Below, one piece after another: positions 18,967 to 27,665 of a DNA stretch of 64,000 nt. Position numbers and translations under genes: made by a program. Origin of the DNA: Pseudoalteromonas sp. P1-9 (GTDB taxonomy: Bacteria; Pseudomonadota; Gammaproteobacteria; Enterobacterales; Alteromonadaceae). Every line of letters starts with the position of its first letter. Positions within the stretch are counted from its first letter, which is position 1. The notes beneath the pieces are model-generated. The model ran no database searches and was not told the DNA's origin. It worked only from the letters and a program-made list of their open reading frames with translations. The stretch lies in assembly GCF_001399975.1 (NCBI RefSeq), contig NZ_LKBD01000019.1:19858-83857 (forward strand). The letters run 5' to 3'.

Positions 18967-21096
18967 CTAAGGTCTGTATTGTGCGTCTACGGTTACGCCA
19001 GAGTATGCTCTGTAACCATATGCGCCAATGTGCCATGTACCTGCACCTGGGTTGTTAATAGTACAGGTTTCTGTGTTGCCATCGTTCCACGAACGACAGT
19101 CATATGATGACGTGCTTGGTTGGCTGCCGTTGCGAATATAAAGATCCGCATCACCTGTGCCACCTGAAAGCGTTACAGTGAACGTTGACATACCTGCTGG
19201 TACGTCAATTGTGTAACGGCTCCAAGCGCCGCGACTTGCTGATACGTTATCAACTGAACCGCCGCCACCATTAGTGCCACCTGTTGTTGAAGATGTGATA
19301 TCACCTGTTAGTGACGCACCAGAGAAAGCCGTGTATGCATTTAGCATTACGTGATAAGTACCTGCTGTTGGATTATCAATAGAACAGGTTTCACCGTTAC
19401 CTGAGTTCCAAGAACGGCACTCATAGCTTGAGGTAGTTGGCTTGCTGCCAGCACGCACGTAAAGGTCTGCATCACCCGAGCCACCTGCTAATGTGAAAGT
19501 TACGTTAGTTGCGCCAGATGGTACTTCCATTGTGAAGAACGACTGTGCGTTTTTAGCGCCAGAAAGACCAGTTTTAGCAACCTTATCTTCTAACATGTTA
19601 TCGCCTGTTGGCGGTGTAGTAGTGTCGCCAGATGCCGCATTTACAGCAGCAAGTGCATCAACAATACCGGTACCACAGTTGTTACATGTAGCAGGGAATG
19701 AACGCGTTGTTGATTTTAGGATCTGTTCAATTTCATCAGGTGTAGCAGACGGTTTTGCTTGTTTGATTAACGCAGCAACACCGGCAACATGTGGCGCAGC
19801 CATTGATGTACCTTGCGAGTATGCATAACTGTCGCTACCTGGGCCTGTTGAACCTGAGTTGTAAGTTGAAAGTACGCCTTCAGGATCGTTTGCAAAGCTC
19901 TGTGCGCCACCTGGTGCTGCAACATCAATATTTGCACCATAGTTTGAATAGTATGCACGGCCACCGTTACGGCCAACAGATGCTACGTTTACAACGCCTG
20001 AACAGTTACCTGGGTTGTAGTTTGCAGAGTTATCGTTATCGTTACCTGCTGCAATAACAACTACTGCGCCATTTGCACGGGCAGTATTAATTGCTGCTTG
20101 TGTGGTCGCGCTACACGCACCTGAACCACCTAAGCTCATATTAATAACAGATGCAGGGTTAGCATTCGCTGTGGTGCCAGATACTGACCCACCAGATGCC
20201 CAAATAATACCGTCAGCGATATCTGACGTTAAACCACCACATTTACCAAGTACACGTACTGGTACAACTTTTGCGTCGTATGCTACACCTGCAACACCTT
20301 CGCCGTTATTTGCTACTGCTGCAACCGTACCCGCTACGTGAGTACCGTGCCAGCTTGAACTTTGATCTGAACGTGGTACTGGTTGACCTGAGCTATCTGT
20401 ACCACATTCACCCGTTGTAGTTGCATCACCAGGATCGCGTGCATCGTTATCACGACCACCGCCATCGTTTGCTACGAAAGTGTTTGAAATCATATCGTAA
20501 CCAGGCAGTAGGTTTGCATTTAAATCTGCGTGTGGACGGTAACCAGTATCAAGTACCGCAACAGTTACGCCAGCACCTGTTGCTTTATCCCATGCGCTCG
20601 GTAAGTTAAGACCACCGTTTGCTTCATAGTAGTGCCACTGATCTGAGTATTGCGGATCATTAGGCGTAGCAAATGGTTGTAACATTTGGTCGATTTCAAT
20701 GTATTCAATATCACCAGATGCAATCATGTCTTGCATATATTGCTGTGTTTCTTGTGCAGATAGCTTGCCGTCTACTTTTACTACGTGAAGGCCTTGCATA
20801 GCCATAGGGCGCACGTAGCGAGATTGCTTTTTAAGCTTCGATTTGAAGTTTGATACAAACGATTGTGCTGAAGCGCGCGGTGCAAAAGATTGCGTATCTG
20901 CAGTATGTGCAAATTCTGCAGCGGTTTGCGTTTTGTATTTAATAATGAATTGTGTCGAAAGCTGAGCTTGACCCACTAATTTAGCTTGTACTTCAGCAAG
21001 TTGTGAAGGTTCGCTTAATGTATTTGCGTTAGCGTTGATTGCGAGCGGTACTAGCGTGGCTAATAAGCTATTTTTTAATAATTTATTATTATTCAT
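18967..21096 (-). CDS. Secreted subtilisin-like serine protease (S8) with two PPC domains
   Basis: The 709-aa extracellular protease has a signal peptide (about 1-24, ANA|N), an I9 propeptide inhibitor/chaperone domain (about 45-140) and the S8 catalytic domain (about 150-480). The triad is D183 (VLDTGYRPH), H250 (HGTHVAG) and S431 (GTSMAAPHV), with oxyanion N352 (AAGND). Two PPC (pre-peptidase C-terminal) beta-sandwich domains follow (about 505-595 and 620-705), both with GDADLYxR and C-R-SW motifs, joined by a Gly-rich linker. Such enzymes are typical of marine Pseudoalteromonas and degrade environmental protein; PPC domains are usually removed or aid binding to insoluble substrate. It is monocistronic, with its own terminator. 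Confidence 0.95.
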   Translation of the reverse strand: MNNNKLLKNSLLATLVPLAINANANTLSEPSQLAEVQAKLVGQAQLSTQFIIKYKTQTAAEFAHTADTQSFAPRASAQSFVSNFKSKLKKQSRYVRPMAMQGLHVVKVDGKLSAQETQQYMQDMIASGDIEYIEIDQMLQPFATPNDPQYSDQWHYYEANGGLNLPSAWDKATGAGVTVAVLDTGYRPHADLNANLLPGYDMISNTFVANDGGGRDNDARDPGDATTTGECGTDSSGQPVPRSDQSSSWHGTHVAGTVAAVANNGEGVAGVAYDAKVVPVRVLGKCGGLTSDIADGIIWASGGSVSGTTANANPASVINMSLGGSGACSATTQAAINTARANGAVVVIAAGNDNDNSANYNPGNCSGVVNVASVGRNGGRAYYSNYGANIDVAAPGGAQSFANDPEGVLSTYNSGSTGPGSDSYAYSQGTSMAAPHVAGVAALIKQAKPSATPDEIEQILKSTTRSFPATCNNCGTGIVDALAAVNAASGDTTTPPTGDNMLEDKVAKTGLSGAKNAQSFFTMEVPSGATNVTFTLAGGSGDADLYVRAGSKPTTSSYECRSWNSGNGETCSIDNPTAGTYHVMLNAYTAFSGASLTGDITSSTTGGTNGGGGSVDNVSASRGAWSRYTIDVPAGMSTFTVTLSGGTGDADLYIRNGSQPSTSSYDCRSWNDGNTETCTINNPGAGTWHIGAYGYRAYSGVTVDAQYRP

Positions 21097-21427
21097 AGTA
21101 TTCCCTAGAATTATTGTGATGTTGCCATTTTGGACCCAAATGAGGATCTATTGTTAATTTAATGTGAAACAAAAACTAATAAATTACTAAAAAGCTATAA
21201 GTTAATAGTAAATGGTTATAAGTAAGGAGATTGCTCGTCTGCCACCTAGGTTAGCTATGTAAATGGATGTTAATAGCTATATTTCAATAGCTTACAATTT
21301 TCATGACAGGACATTTGTCAGGTTTTTATGAAATTGATACAAAACCATGAGATCAAAAGTGTGATTTAGATTTGTTAATTTTTGCTCGAAATGCAATAGT
21401 AGGTGGTTTTTACGAAAATAGTCGTAG
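21097..21427. other. 331-bp intergenic region between subtilase and DUF1543 gene
   Basis: It holds the 5' region of the minus-strand protease gene and the 3' end of the DUF1543 gene. It is AT-rich; I see no ORF, tRNA or clear hairpin terminator, and no promoter I would defend. Confidence 0.5.
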
Positions 21428-21928
21428 TTATAGTGGGTGATAACCAAACCAATTTGGTTTGATTGTTTGGCGCTTACCCGAGTAGTTTAACTTGATATAA
21501 AGTCCATCAATTAAGTCGACAGATAATAAATCATCCACCGCCATTAAACGGTCTTTATGTGGTTTAGATAAATTGTTCGGCACACGCGAAAGCGCGATTT
21601 GTTTTGCGTGTTCGGACGATTGTGCCACGATTAATTCGAAACTGTGCTGCTCCATGATGTGATCCGGGTAATACGCACCTAAGTTGACAAAAAACAGGGT
21701 GTGTTGATTTGGCTCTGGGTGCTCTGATAGCGAAATTTCAAAGCCGTCGATGTGTTTTATTTCACAGTAGCTGTCCATATGCACCTTAGCTTTATCACCA
21801 CACCATTGTTGCTTCAGTACGTTAAACGTTTGTTCTATGGTTTCGCCTACGACAAATCGAATATCATGCATTTCGATATTGCAGCCGCTTACTTTACCGC
21901 CTAAGCACACCATAAATAGTCGTTTCAC
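21428..21928 (-). CDS. DUF1543 domain protein
   Basis: This 166-aa cytoplasmic protein has unknown function. The N-terminus (LFMVCLGG, then IEMHDIRFVVG) and the middle (LFFVNLGAYYP) match the DUF1543 pattern as I remember it; no catalytic motif is visible. It starts with GTG at 21928, preceded by AGGG at six-base spacing, and follows the NTF2-like gene by 30 bases on the same strand, so the two are probably co-transcribed. Confidence 0.7.
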   Translation of the reverse strand: MKRLFMVCLGGKVSGCNIEMHDIRFVVGETIEQTFNVLKQQWCGDKAKVHMDSYCEIKHIDGFEISLSEHPEPNQHTLFFVNLGAYYPDHIMEQHSFELIVAQSSEHAKQIALSRVPNNLSKPHKDRLMAVDDLLSVDLIDGLYIKLNYSGKRQTIKPNWFGYHPL

Positions 21929-21958
21929 AGTTAACCCTTTTGTTAGTTTTTGAAGGCT

Positions 21959-22330
21959 TTAGTCACGCATAAACGATACGCGTTTAATTAAACCGTTTTC
22001 AATTTGGTAGCTTGCAATCACCACTACATCGGTATCAATAATATTTGGGTCGTGTGATGCGCTACAGGCTCGCTCTTTATCGACCAAAAAACTACCATTC
22101 ACAATACGATTTAACGACGTGGCATTTAAATACACTAGCGAGGCAAACTTAGCACCATAACGTTTAATTAATTCGTCTTTGCCCTGGTACTGCAATCCGC
22201 CAGGAAATGCATGAATTTCTACGTCATCGTGGTAGGTCGCGGCAAACGCATCAATATCGCGGTTATTGTAGGCATCAAGTTGCTTATCAACGATGGCAAT
22301 GGTTTGTTGTTCTATCTTTGAATTGGTCAT
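21959..22330 (-). CDS. SnoaL/NTF2-like protein
   Basis: The 123-aa single-domain protein has a cone-like NTF2 fold: helix IVDKQLDAYNNRDIDAFAATYHDDVEIHAFPGG, the typical start of steroid-isomerase-like SnoaL proteins, here split in view only for description. Members bind small hydrophobic ligands or act as isomerases or hydrolases; no specific substrate can be read from the sequence. It is divergent from the RecQ-family gene, with about 117 bases between the two starts, and likely forms an operon with the DUF1543 gene. Confidence 0.75.
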   Translation of the reverse strand: MTNSKIEQQTIAIVDKQLDAYNNRDIDAFAATYHDDVEIHAFPGGLQYQGKDELIKRYGAKFASLVYLNATSLNRIVNGSFLVDKERACSASHDPNIIDTDVVVIASYQIENGLIKRVSFMRD

Positions 22331-22447
22331 TGTAAATTGTTTGTATTAGCTCAAAGAGCGCGATTGTAGTAAAGTTTTACCTTTCGCAACATGATTTTGC
22401 GATAAACTTGTACTTGCCAGCCCATTATTATTTTGCAGTGAGCCCAA

Positions 22448-24385
22448 ATGAATCAAACACAGTTACAGCAAGCGCTAAAACACCATTTTAACTTTGATGT
22501 TTTTCGCGAAGGACAAGGACAAACCATTTCGCAGCTTTTAGCAGGCCATTCAAGCCTTGCTGTATTTCCTACCGGCTCAGGTAAGTCTTTGTGTTACCAA
22601 CTTACCGCGCTTTTGTTACCGCATTTAACCTTAGTGGTATCGCCTTTGCTCGCACTGATGAAAGATCAGGTGGACTTTCTCAATAGCAAAGGCATTGCAG
22701 CCGCAAGTTTAGATTCGAGCCTTGATAAAGATAGTTACTTTGATGTTGTTAATCGCGTAAGGCAGGGCGAAATTAAAATTCTTATGGTGTCGGTAGAGCG
22801 CTTTAAAAATGAACGGTTTAGGCAGTTTATTAACTCGGTTTCGATTTCTATGCTGGTGGTCGATGAAGCCCATTGTATTTCGGAATGGGGCCATAACTTT
22901 AGACCTGATTACCTGAAGCTGCCGCAGTATCGTGAAGAGCTGAATATTCCACTGGTATTACTGTTAACGGCAACCGCAACAAAGAAAGTAAAACAGGATA
23001 TGGCGGCTAAATTTCAAATCCAGCAACAGCATATAGTGCAAACGGGTTTTTATCGTCATAATCTCGATTTATCAGTGATCCCAGCGGTTGAGGGGCAAAA
23101 AACACAGCAACTATTTGATGTTGTAAAGTCACAACAGGGTTGTGGCATTGTGTATGTGACGTTGCAGCAAACTGCTGAGTCTGTGGCAACTATGCTTGCT
23201 AATCAGGGGATTAATGCGGTTGCGTATCATGCTGGCCTTGGTGCTGAGCAACGTCAAATGATTCAAAACCAATTTATGCAAAGCAACAATCAAGTGGTTG
23301 TTGCAACCATTGCCTTTGGTATGGGTATTGATAAAAGCGATATTCGCTTTGTGGTGCATTATGATTTACCGAAATCAATTGAAAACTATTCGCAAGAAAT
23401 TGGTCGCGCGGGGCGTGACGGTAAGCCATCTAATTGCTTCGTATTGGGTAATCTAGATGATGTTACTACGCTTGAAAACTTTGTCTACGGCGATACGCCT
23501 GAAGCCACAAGTTTGCAGCGATTTTTTAACGACATTCGCGAGCAAAGCCAAGATAATTTATGGCAGTGCCAAATTTATTCACTGTCGCAGACGACCAATA
23601 TTCGCCAGTTAACGTTAAAAACGGTGCTGGTGCAATGTGAGTTGTTAGGGTTACTAACCGCCAAGTACAGTTATTTTGCTGAGTACCGCTATTTTTTCAA
23701 ATCGGATAAAGCAAGCGTATTAGCCAAATTTAACCCAGAGCGACAAGCATTTTTAAACCAGTTATTTGATGCAACTGACTTTAAGAAAAAGTGGGGCAGC
23801 ATAGATGTTAGCGAGTTTGCGATGCAATCAGGGCTTGACCGCTCGCGGGTTTTGTCGGCACTGGAGTATTTACACGAGCAGGGCGATATTGAGCTGGAAA
23901 GCAAACAGCTTGTTGATGTTTATGCGGTTAATTCTAGCTTATTAGCTAACAATGAGTTGCTTAGTCAGCTTACAGATTACTTTGCCAATAACGAAAAGAG
24001 TGAAGTCGCTCGTATCAATACTATGTTGCGCTATTTTCAGTTAGACACGTGTTTAAGTTACAATTTGGCGCGCTATTTTGATGATCAAGGTGCGCCAAAC
24101 ACCTGCGGGCACTGCAGTGTGTGCCGTGGGCAGACAGCTAAATTGAATTACATCGATACGCAAAAGCAGCTCGTAGAAAATCAAATTAACGATTATCTAG
24201 CACCGTTAGATATTGCGTTAAATGGGCAAGGATTTGAATTAAGCGATACGTTAGCCGCACGATTTTTAACAGGCTTAACACAACCTGTGTTCACTAAAGT
24301 AAAAGCGTCGAAAATGGCAGGGTATGCGGTATACGATACCGTGCCATTTGAATTGGTGAAAAGCGCAGTAGCGCGAAACCGCTAG
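22448..24385 (+). CDS. RecQ-family ATP-dependent DNA helicase without HRDC
   Basis: The 645-aa SF2 3'-5' helicase has Walker A PTGSGKS (K46), DEAH box D139-H142 with the RecQ aromatic-rich loop CISEWGHNFRPDY, motif V/VI region GIDKSDIRFVVHYDLP and QEIGRAGRDG, a winged-helix segment, and a zinc site with a first Cys in DTCLSYNLARYF and CGHCSVC (C553, C556, C559). The family unwinds forks and recombination intermediates. After the zinc site only about 85 residues remain and they do not look like the HRDC domain of E. coli RecQ, so this may be a RecQ-like paralogue rather than RecQ itself. It overlaps the convergent sirtuin gene by 4 bases at the stop codons (CTAG). Confidence 0.9.
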   Translation: MNQTQLQQALKHHFNFDVFREGQGQTISQLLAGHSSLAVFPTGSGKSLCYQLTALLLPHLTLVVSPLLALMKDQVDFLNSKGIAAASLDSSLDKDSYFDVVNRVRQGEIKILMVSVERFKNERFRQFINSVSISMLVVDEAHCISEWGHNFRPDYLKLPQYREELNIPLVLLLTATATKKVKQDMAAKFQIQQQHIVQTGFYRHNLDLSVIPAVEGQKTQQLFDVVKSQQGCGIVYVTLQQTAESVATMLANQGINAVAYHAGLGAEQRQMIQNQFMQSNNQVVVATIAFGMGIDKSDIRFVVHYDLPKSIENYSQEIGRAGRDGKPSNCFVLGNLDDVTTLENFVYGDTPEATSLQRFFNDIREQSQDNLWQCQIYSLSQTTNIRQLTLKTVLVQCELLGLLTAKYSYFAEYRYFFKSDKASVLAKFNPERQAFLNQLFDATDFKKKWGSIDVSEFAMQSGLDRSRVLSALEYLHEQGDIELESKQLVDVYAVNSSLLANNELLSQLTDYFANNEKSEVARINTMLRYFQLDTCLSYNLARYFDDQGAPNTCGHCSVCRGQTAKLNYIDTQKQLVENQINDYLAPLDIALNGQGFELSDTLAARFLTGLTQPVFTKVKASKMAGYAVYDTVPFELVKSAVARNR

Positions 24386-25104
24386 CCTACTTTTTCAATG
24401 TATTCTAGCGCCGTCATTTGGTGATAAATGACATCGCTGTGTAATACATGAGCGGGATTTGGGTCAACTATCTCAATTGGAATAGCATTTTGACGTGCTA
24501 CTTCGAGCGCTATTTGTGTAATGTTGACACTAAACGAGGTGCCGATGAATACCATTTTATCGGCGTTATACATGCGGTTTTGCGCCTCAGTGATTTGGTA
24601 CAAATCGGTATAAAACTCATCAAACAGTAAAACATAAGGTTTTAGTGACACATTGAGCTCTGGTCCGTGTTTTGAAATCTTAAAAATATCGAGTAAAGAC
24701 GCTTTAAGGTTTTGCTCGTCTACGTCATGCCATGGCGCGTTAAAACGTTCAACAACAGGTCCTTGTTCATGATAAAGCGTAACGTGATCAATGCGTCCAT
24801 GAATTGAAATGTAACTTTGATTGCCCGCTTTGCCATCAAGGCCGTCAATATTTTGCGTGATTAGGTTTTTGTCGGCTAGCCAATAGTGTGCCTTGTTGGG
24901 ACCGTGGTTGCGGTAAGTTACAAAACGCGTGTAATACCAAGCCAAAAACTCCGCCGGATTATGTTGATACATGGCGCGGGTTGCCATCTCTTGTGGCGTG
25001 TAATTATTACTGCCAATAGTCCAAAAACCGTCTTCTCCGCGAAAGGTCGGTATACCACTGGCACTACTTACGCCTGCTCCTGTGATATATAAAGTATTAG
25101 TCAT
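24382..25104 (-). CDS. Sir2-like NAD-dependent deacylase lacking the zinc-binding cysteines
   Basis: The 240-aa sirtuin-fold protein has the NAD motifs ITGAGVSSASGIPTFRG and TQNIDGLD, catalytic His in SIHGR (H102) and the late GTSFSVN motif. It contains no cysteine at all, so the CxxC...CxxC zinc site of ordinary sirtuins is absent. The replacement segment (about 105-150) is shorter but keeps LKPYVLLFDEFY in place of the usual RPxVVxFGE. I start it at ATG 25104: the longer frame to 25176 runs into the transporter gene. The ATGACTAA overlap with the EamA stop implies translational coupling. It could be an active deacylase or an NADase/ADP-ribosyl enzyme; substrate unknown. Confidence 0.85.
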   Translation of the reverse strand: MTNTLYITGAGVSSASGIPTFRGEDGFWTIGSNNYTPQEMATRAMYQHNPAEFLAWYYTRFVTYRNHGPNKAHYWLADKNLITQNIDGLDGKAGNQSYISIHGRIDHVTLYHEQGPVVERFNAPWHDVDEQNLKASLLDIFKISKHGPELNVSLKPYVLLFDEFYTDLYQITEAQNRMYNADKMVFIGTSFSVNITQIALEVARQNAIPIEIVDPNPAHVLHSDVIYHQMTALEYIEKVG

Positions 25105-25999
25105 ATCGCAATGCACTTCTTTTTTTGCTTTTAAGTAGTTTATCGCCAAATTGAAATAAACCAAGACCAGTGACAATAATCACCGCGCCAATAATTAATG
25201 AGAGTGACAGAGGTTCATTGTTTAACAGTGTACCCAGTGCAATGGCAAATCCCGGTGTAATAAGTGTGATCAAGGCAACTGTGCTGGCTTCTAATTTTTG
25301 TAACACATGAAAATACGCCAAAAAGCCAAGTAGCGAACCAAATACACCTAAATATAAAATTGAGGCGATGGCACGATGACTCCAACTGCTTGGCGCAAAG
25401 GTACCATCCACTAGTAACCAAGTAATAAAAAATAAAGGCGTTGCAATAATGAGTGCGCCAAAGGTGGTTGCCATTGGATGAATAGCCAGCTTTACGGTTT
25501 TAACCATCACACCGCTTAAGCTAAAGAAACACACCGCAGCGAGTACAGACAAAAGACCCACATTAAATACCGAACCGCCAGCGAGTTGATCTTTACACAC
25601 CAATGCTAAACCAAACACCGACAACATTAAGGCAATCATTTTTACTTTGCTAAATTTGGCTTCATTTAAAATACGCTGCGCCAGCAAGCCTGATAAAATC
25701 GGAGCAAGGCCAAACACCAGTGAAATAACGCCAGAAGGCACTGACTGCGCTGCAAAGTAACTGAGCATCATGCCGCCATAAATGCCAAGTGCTGAATAGG
25801 CGTATAACTTTATCGCTCTGCCATGCCAGGGTAAGCGAATATTCGCAATCGCCATAACAAATGCACCGAGTACTAAGGCGATTAACATGCGCAAAAATAC
25901 CGACATGGTTGGCGGAATAGAATCACTGCTCCATACAATGCCAAGCGGTGTGGTTGACCAAATTAGCACGACAAAAAAATACGATACCTTAACAGGCAT
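25097..25999 (-). CDS. EamA-family (DMT) transporter
   Basis: This 300-aa inner-membrane protein has about ten hydrophobic helices in two EamA repeats (about 5-135 and 150-285), with the typical PLGIVWSS entry and the SALGIYGGMMLSYFAA and GSLLGFLAYFH segments. DMT exporters move amino acids, drugs or nucleotide-like metabolites; the substrate is not predictable here. Its stop codon is inside the start of the sirtuin gene, so the two are made from one message. A 7-bp inverted repeat lies in the upstream region. Confidence 0.88.
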   Translation of the reverse strand: MPVKVSYFFVVLIWSTTPLGIVWSSDSIPPTMSVFLRMLIALVLGAFVMAIANIRLPWHGRAIKLYAYSALGIYGGMMLSYFAAQSVPSGVISLVFGLAPILSGLLAQRILNEAKFSKVKMIALMLSVFGLALVCKDQLAGGSVFNVGLLSVLAAVCFFSLSGVMVKTVKLAIHPMATTFGALIIATPLFFITWLLVDGTFAPSSWSHRAIASILYLGVFGSLLGFLAYFHVLQKLEASTVALITLITPGFAIALGTLLNNEPLSLSLIIGAVIIVTGLGLFQFGDKLLKSKKRSALRYD

Positions 26000-26061
26000 A
26001 ATAGCGTTCCTAAATTTGGCAGATAAAAGAAGTGAGGGGGAGTGACTAACCGCTTTTACCT

Positions 26062-26082
26062 GCGGTTATATCATTTAACCGC
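26062..26082. repeat. Inverted repeat upstream of the EamA-sirtuin operon
   Basis: GCGGTTA (26062-26068) and TAACCGC (26076-26082), with a 7-nt spacer, lie 63 bases before the transporter start on the minus strand. It is a candidate operator; no regulator is identified. Confidence 0.35.
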
Positions 26083-26232
26083 GTTAAGTACGACGTAGCA
26101 GGGCATTGACCGTATTGGCTTGCCATGTATTCCATACTAGATGCGAGTTAAAGAATGTCATTTATTTTCAATGTAAGTATTCGTTTAAGAAGTTATAGAG
26201 TCGTTTGGAATGGGTATGAAGTCAAGCAGAAA

Positions 26233-26255
26233 AAAGGGTATTTAAATTACCCTTT
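26233..26255 (-). terminator. Terminator of the carbonic anhydrase gene
   Basis: AAAGGGTA (26233-26240), 7-nt loop, TACCCTTT (26248-26255); read on the minus strand the stem is followed by TTTTTTC. It lies 43 bases beyond the stop codon. Confidence 0.75.
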
Positions 26256-26297
26256 ATAAAACAAATGTAACAAGCTATGTAAGCGTTTAACGAAAAC

Positions 26298-27071
26298 TTA
26301 GTTAATTGGCGCTAATAACGTTGGATTGGTTACTAACTGACGCACGCCATGCGCGTGATCTTCTTCAAATATATTCGCTTCACACCATTTACCTATAGTG
26401 TTGATGTTCAGCTTTGCACACTGTGGACGCACATTCCAAGTAACTTGAAGTGGTGAACATGACTTTTCGCTAAAGCTTGGGCCTGTAGTTGAACCTAAAA
26501 ACTCAACTGGCGCACCCGTGTTATGTGGAATATGTTTAGCTTGGTGATAACCGTTAACGACATTGCCGTCGTAGCTTAAGTCGTTAAAATCCAGTGCATC
26601 GTCATCATTTACTAAGGTAAATACTTGAGTTTCTACGCGCAAGTCAGGGTTTGCACATTTTTCACTTAAGCATGAACCTAAACCTTTACCCGGTTTAACA
26701 TCACATGAGGTGTGTACCCAGTGCACTTCAATGGTGTCACCCGGTTTTAAGCCTTTACAAATTTTACCTTTTGGCGCTTTTAATTCAGCGGCACTAAGTG
26801 ACTCAGAGATATTACATTGGTAACCACCATATTTACCGTCACCTGCAAATAAAGAAAAATCTTTCGCTTTGTGTTCGGCATTTTTATGGAAGTGGATATT
26901 ACATAAGTTGAGCTGTTCTTTGGTTGGTGCTTTGCTGAAAATCACTTTATTTTCGCCAACTAGGTTATCAATATCGCGTGGTGTTTGCGGACCAAAACCC
27001 TCACAGGTATCGGCAAGTGTTGTCGTGGCGAAGCTTAATGCGATGGCTGAAAAAAGTGCTTTTTTTATCAT
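26298..27071 (-). CDS. Secreted delta-class (CA-like) carbonic anhydrase
   Basis: This 257-aa protein has a signal peptide (1-20, TLA|D). Pattern CNIHFHKNAEH gives candidate zinc ligands H60 and H62, with EVHWVHTSC (H117, H120) supplying a third. Several cysteines suggest disulfides, consistent with a periplasmic or secreted enzyme. The family, called delta-class carbonic anhydrase in bacterial annotation and first known from marine algae, interconverts CO2 and bicarbonate. I start it at ATG 27071, preceded by AAGGGA; the longer frame from 27113 adds a non-signal segment. It is monocistronic with its own terminator. The family assignment rests on recalled motif similarity. Confidence 0.72.
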   Translation of the reverse strand: MIKKALFSAIALSFATTTLADTCEGFGPQTPRDIDNLVGENKVIFSKAPTKEQLNLCNIHFHKNAEHKAKDFSLFAGDGKYGGYQCNISESLSAAELKAPKGKICKGLKPGDTIEVHWVHTSCDVKPGKGLGSCLSEKCANPDLRVETQVFTLVNDDDALDFNDLSYDGNVVNGYHQAKHIPHNTGAPVEFLGSTTGPSFSEKSCSPLQVTWNVRPQCAKLNINTIGKWCEANIFEEDHAHGVRQLVTNPTLLAPIN

Positions 27072-27287
27072 TATGGTTTCCCTTAAAAAGTTGTGTCGGC
27101 ATACGCAACGCACTTATACCGCTGCAAAAAGCATTGGCTTTTGGCAAATAGGCGGTGGTGGCAACGTATGGTTCTTTTTCAGGGGAGCGCGAGTGTAGCA
27201 CGGCGTTTAAGGCTTTTTGTGAATTTAATGATTTTTTTAATTGTTTTTTATTTAACATTATCGCAACAATAAAAGCTTGATAAGAGG

Positions 27288-27316
27288 TTGCTTATTGACT
27301 TATGGAAGCTTATAAT
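27288..27316 (+). promoter_or_regulatory. Promoter of metY-rimP-nusA operon
   Basis: TTGCTT (27288-27293), a 17-base spacer, and a perfect TATAAT (27311-27316), about 50 bases before the initiator tRNA. Downstream bases are CCTCACC. Confidence 0.75.
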
Positions 27317-27367
27317 CCTCACCATATTTTTAGTCGTGCACTGCGTGACTAATTAAGTAGTCATTGG

Positions 27368-27444
<77 letters not shown>

Positions 27445-27468
27445 ACTACTTGTTACTTTTGTAACTTG

Positions 27469-27492
27469 CGCGCATTACTTAATGCGCGTTTT
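27469..27492 (+). terminator. Hairpin terminator/processing site after metY
   Basis: CGCGCATT (27469-27476), loop ACTT, AATGCGCG (27481-27488), then TTTT. As in E. coli, some readthrough into rimP-nusA must occur. Confidence 0.7.
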
Positions 27493-27579
27493 GCGTTTAG
27501 GCAAAGAGTATTTGCCTAATTTGGTTTTCGACCCGCACCAAGCTTGGCCAACGGCCACACAGATTAGTTTTTGATGTGA

Positions 27580-27646
27580 CGCCCCGCTTGGTTCGGGGCG
27601 TTGTTGTATCTGAAACGCTAGAAGTTGGGGCATATGCCCTTTTTTT
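27580..27646 (+). promoter_or_regulatory. rimP leader: two competing hairpins, probable attenuator
   Basis: CGCCCCG (27580-27586) pairs with CGGGGCG (27594-27600). Downstream, GGGCATATGCCC (27628-27639) is followed by seven T. GCCCC at 27581-27585 can pair either with the first GGGGC or with that at 27627-27631, so the two forms may exclude each other. A rimP leader attenuator is described in proteobacteria; membership is inferred from position and form. Confidence 0.55.
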
Positions 27647-27665
27647 GTTTGTACGGAGAGATGTT

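Noticed and set aside
27576..27665. Longer N-terminus for RimP
   Set aside because: It would translate the leader hairpins; GTG 27666 aligns with known RimP starts and has a ribosome site.
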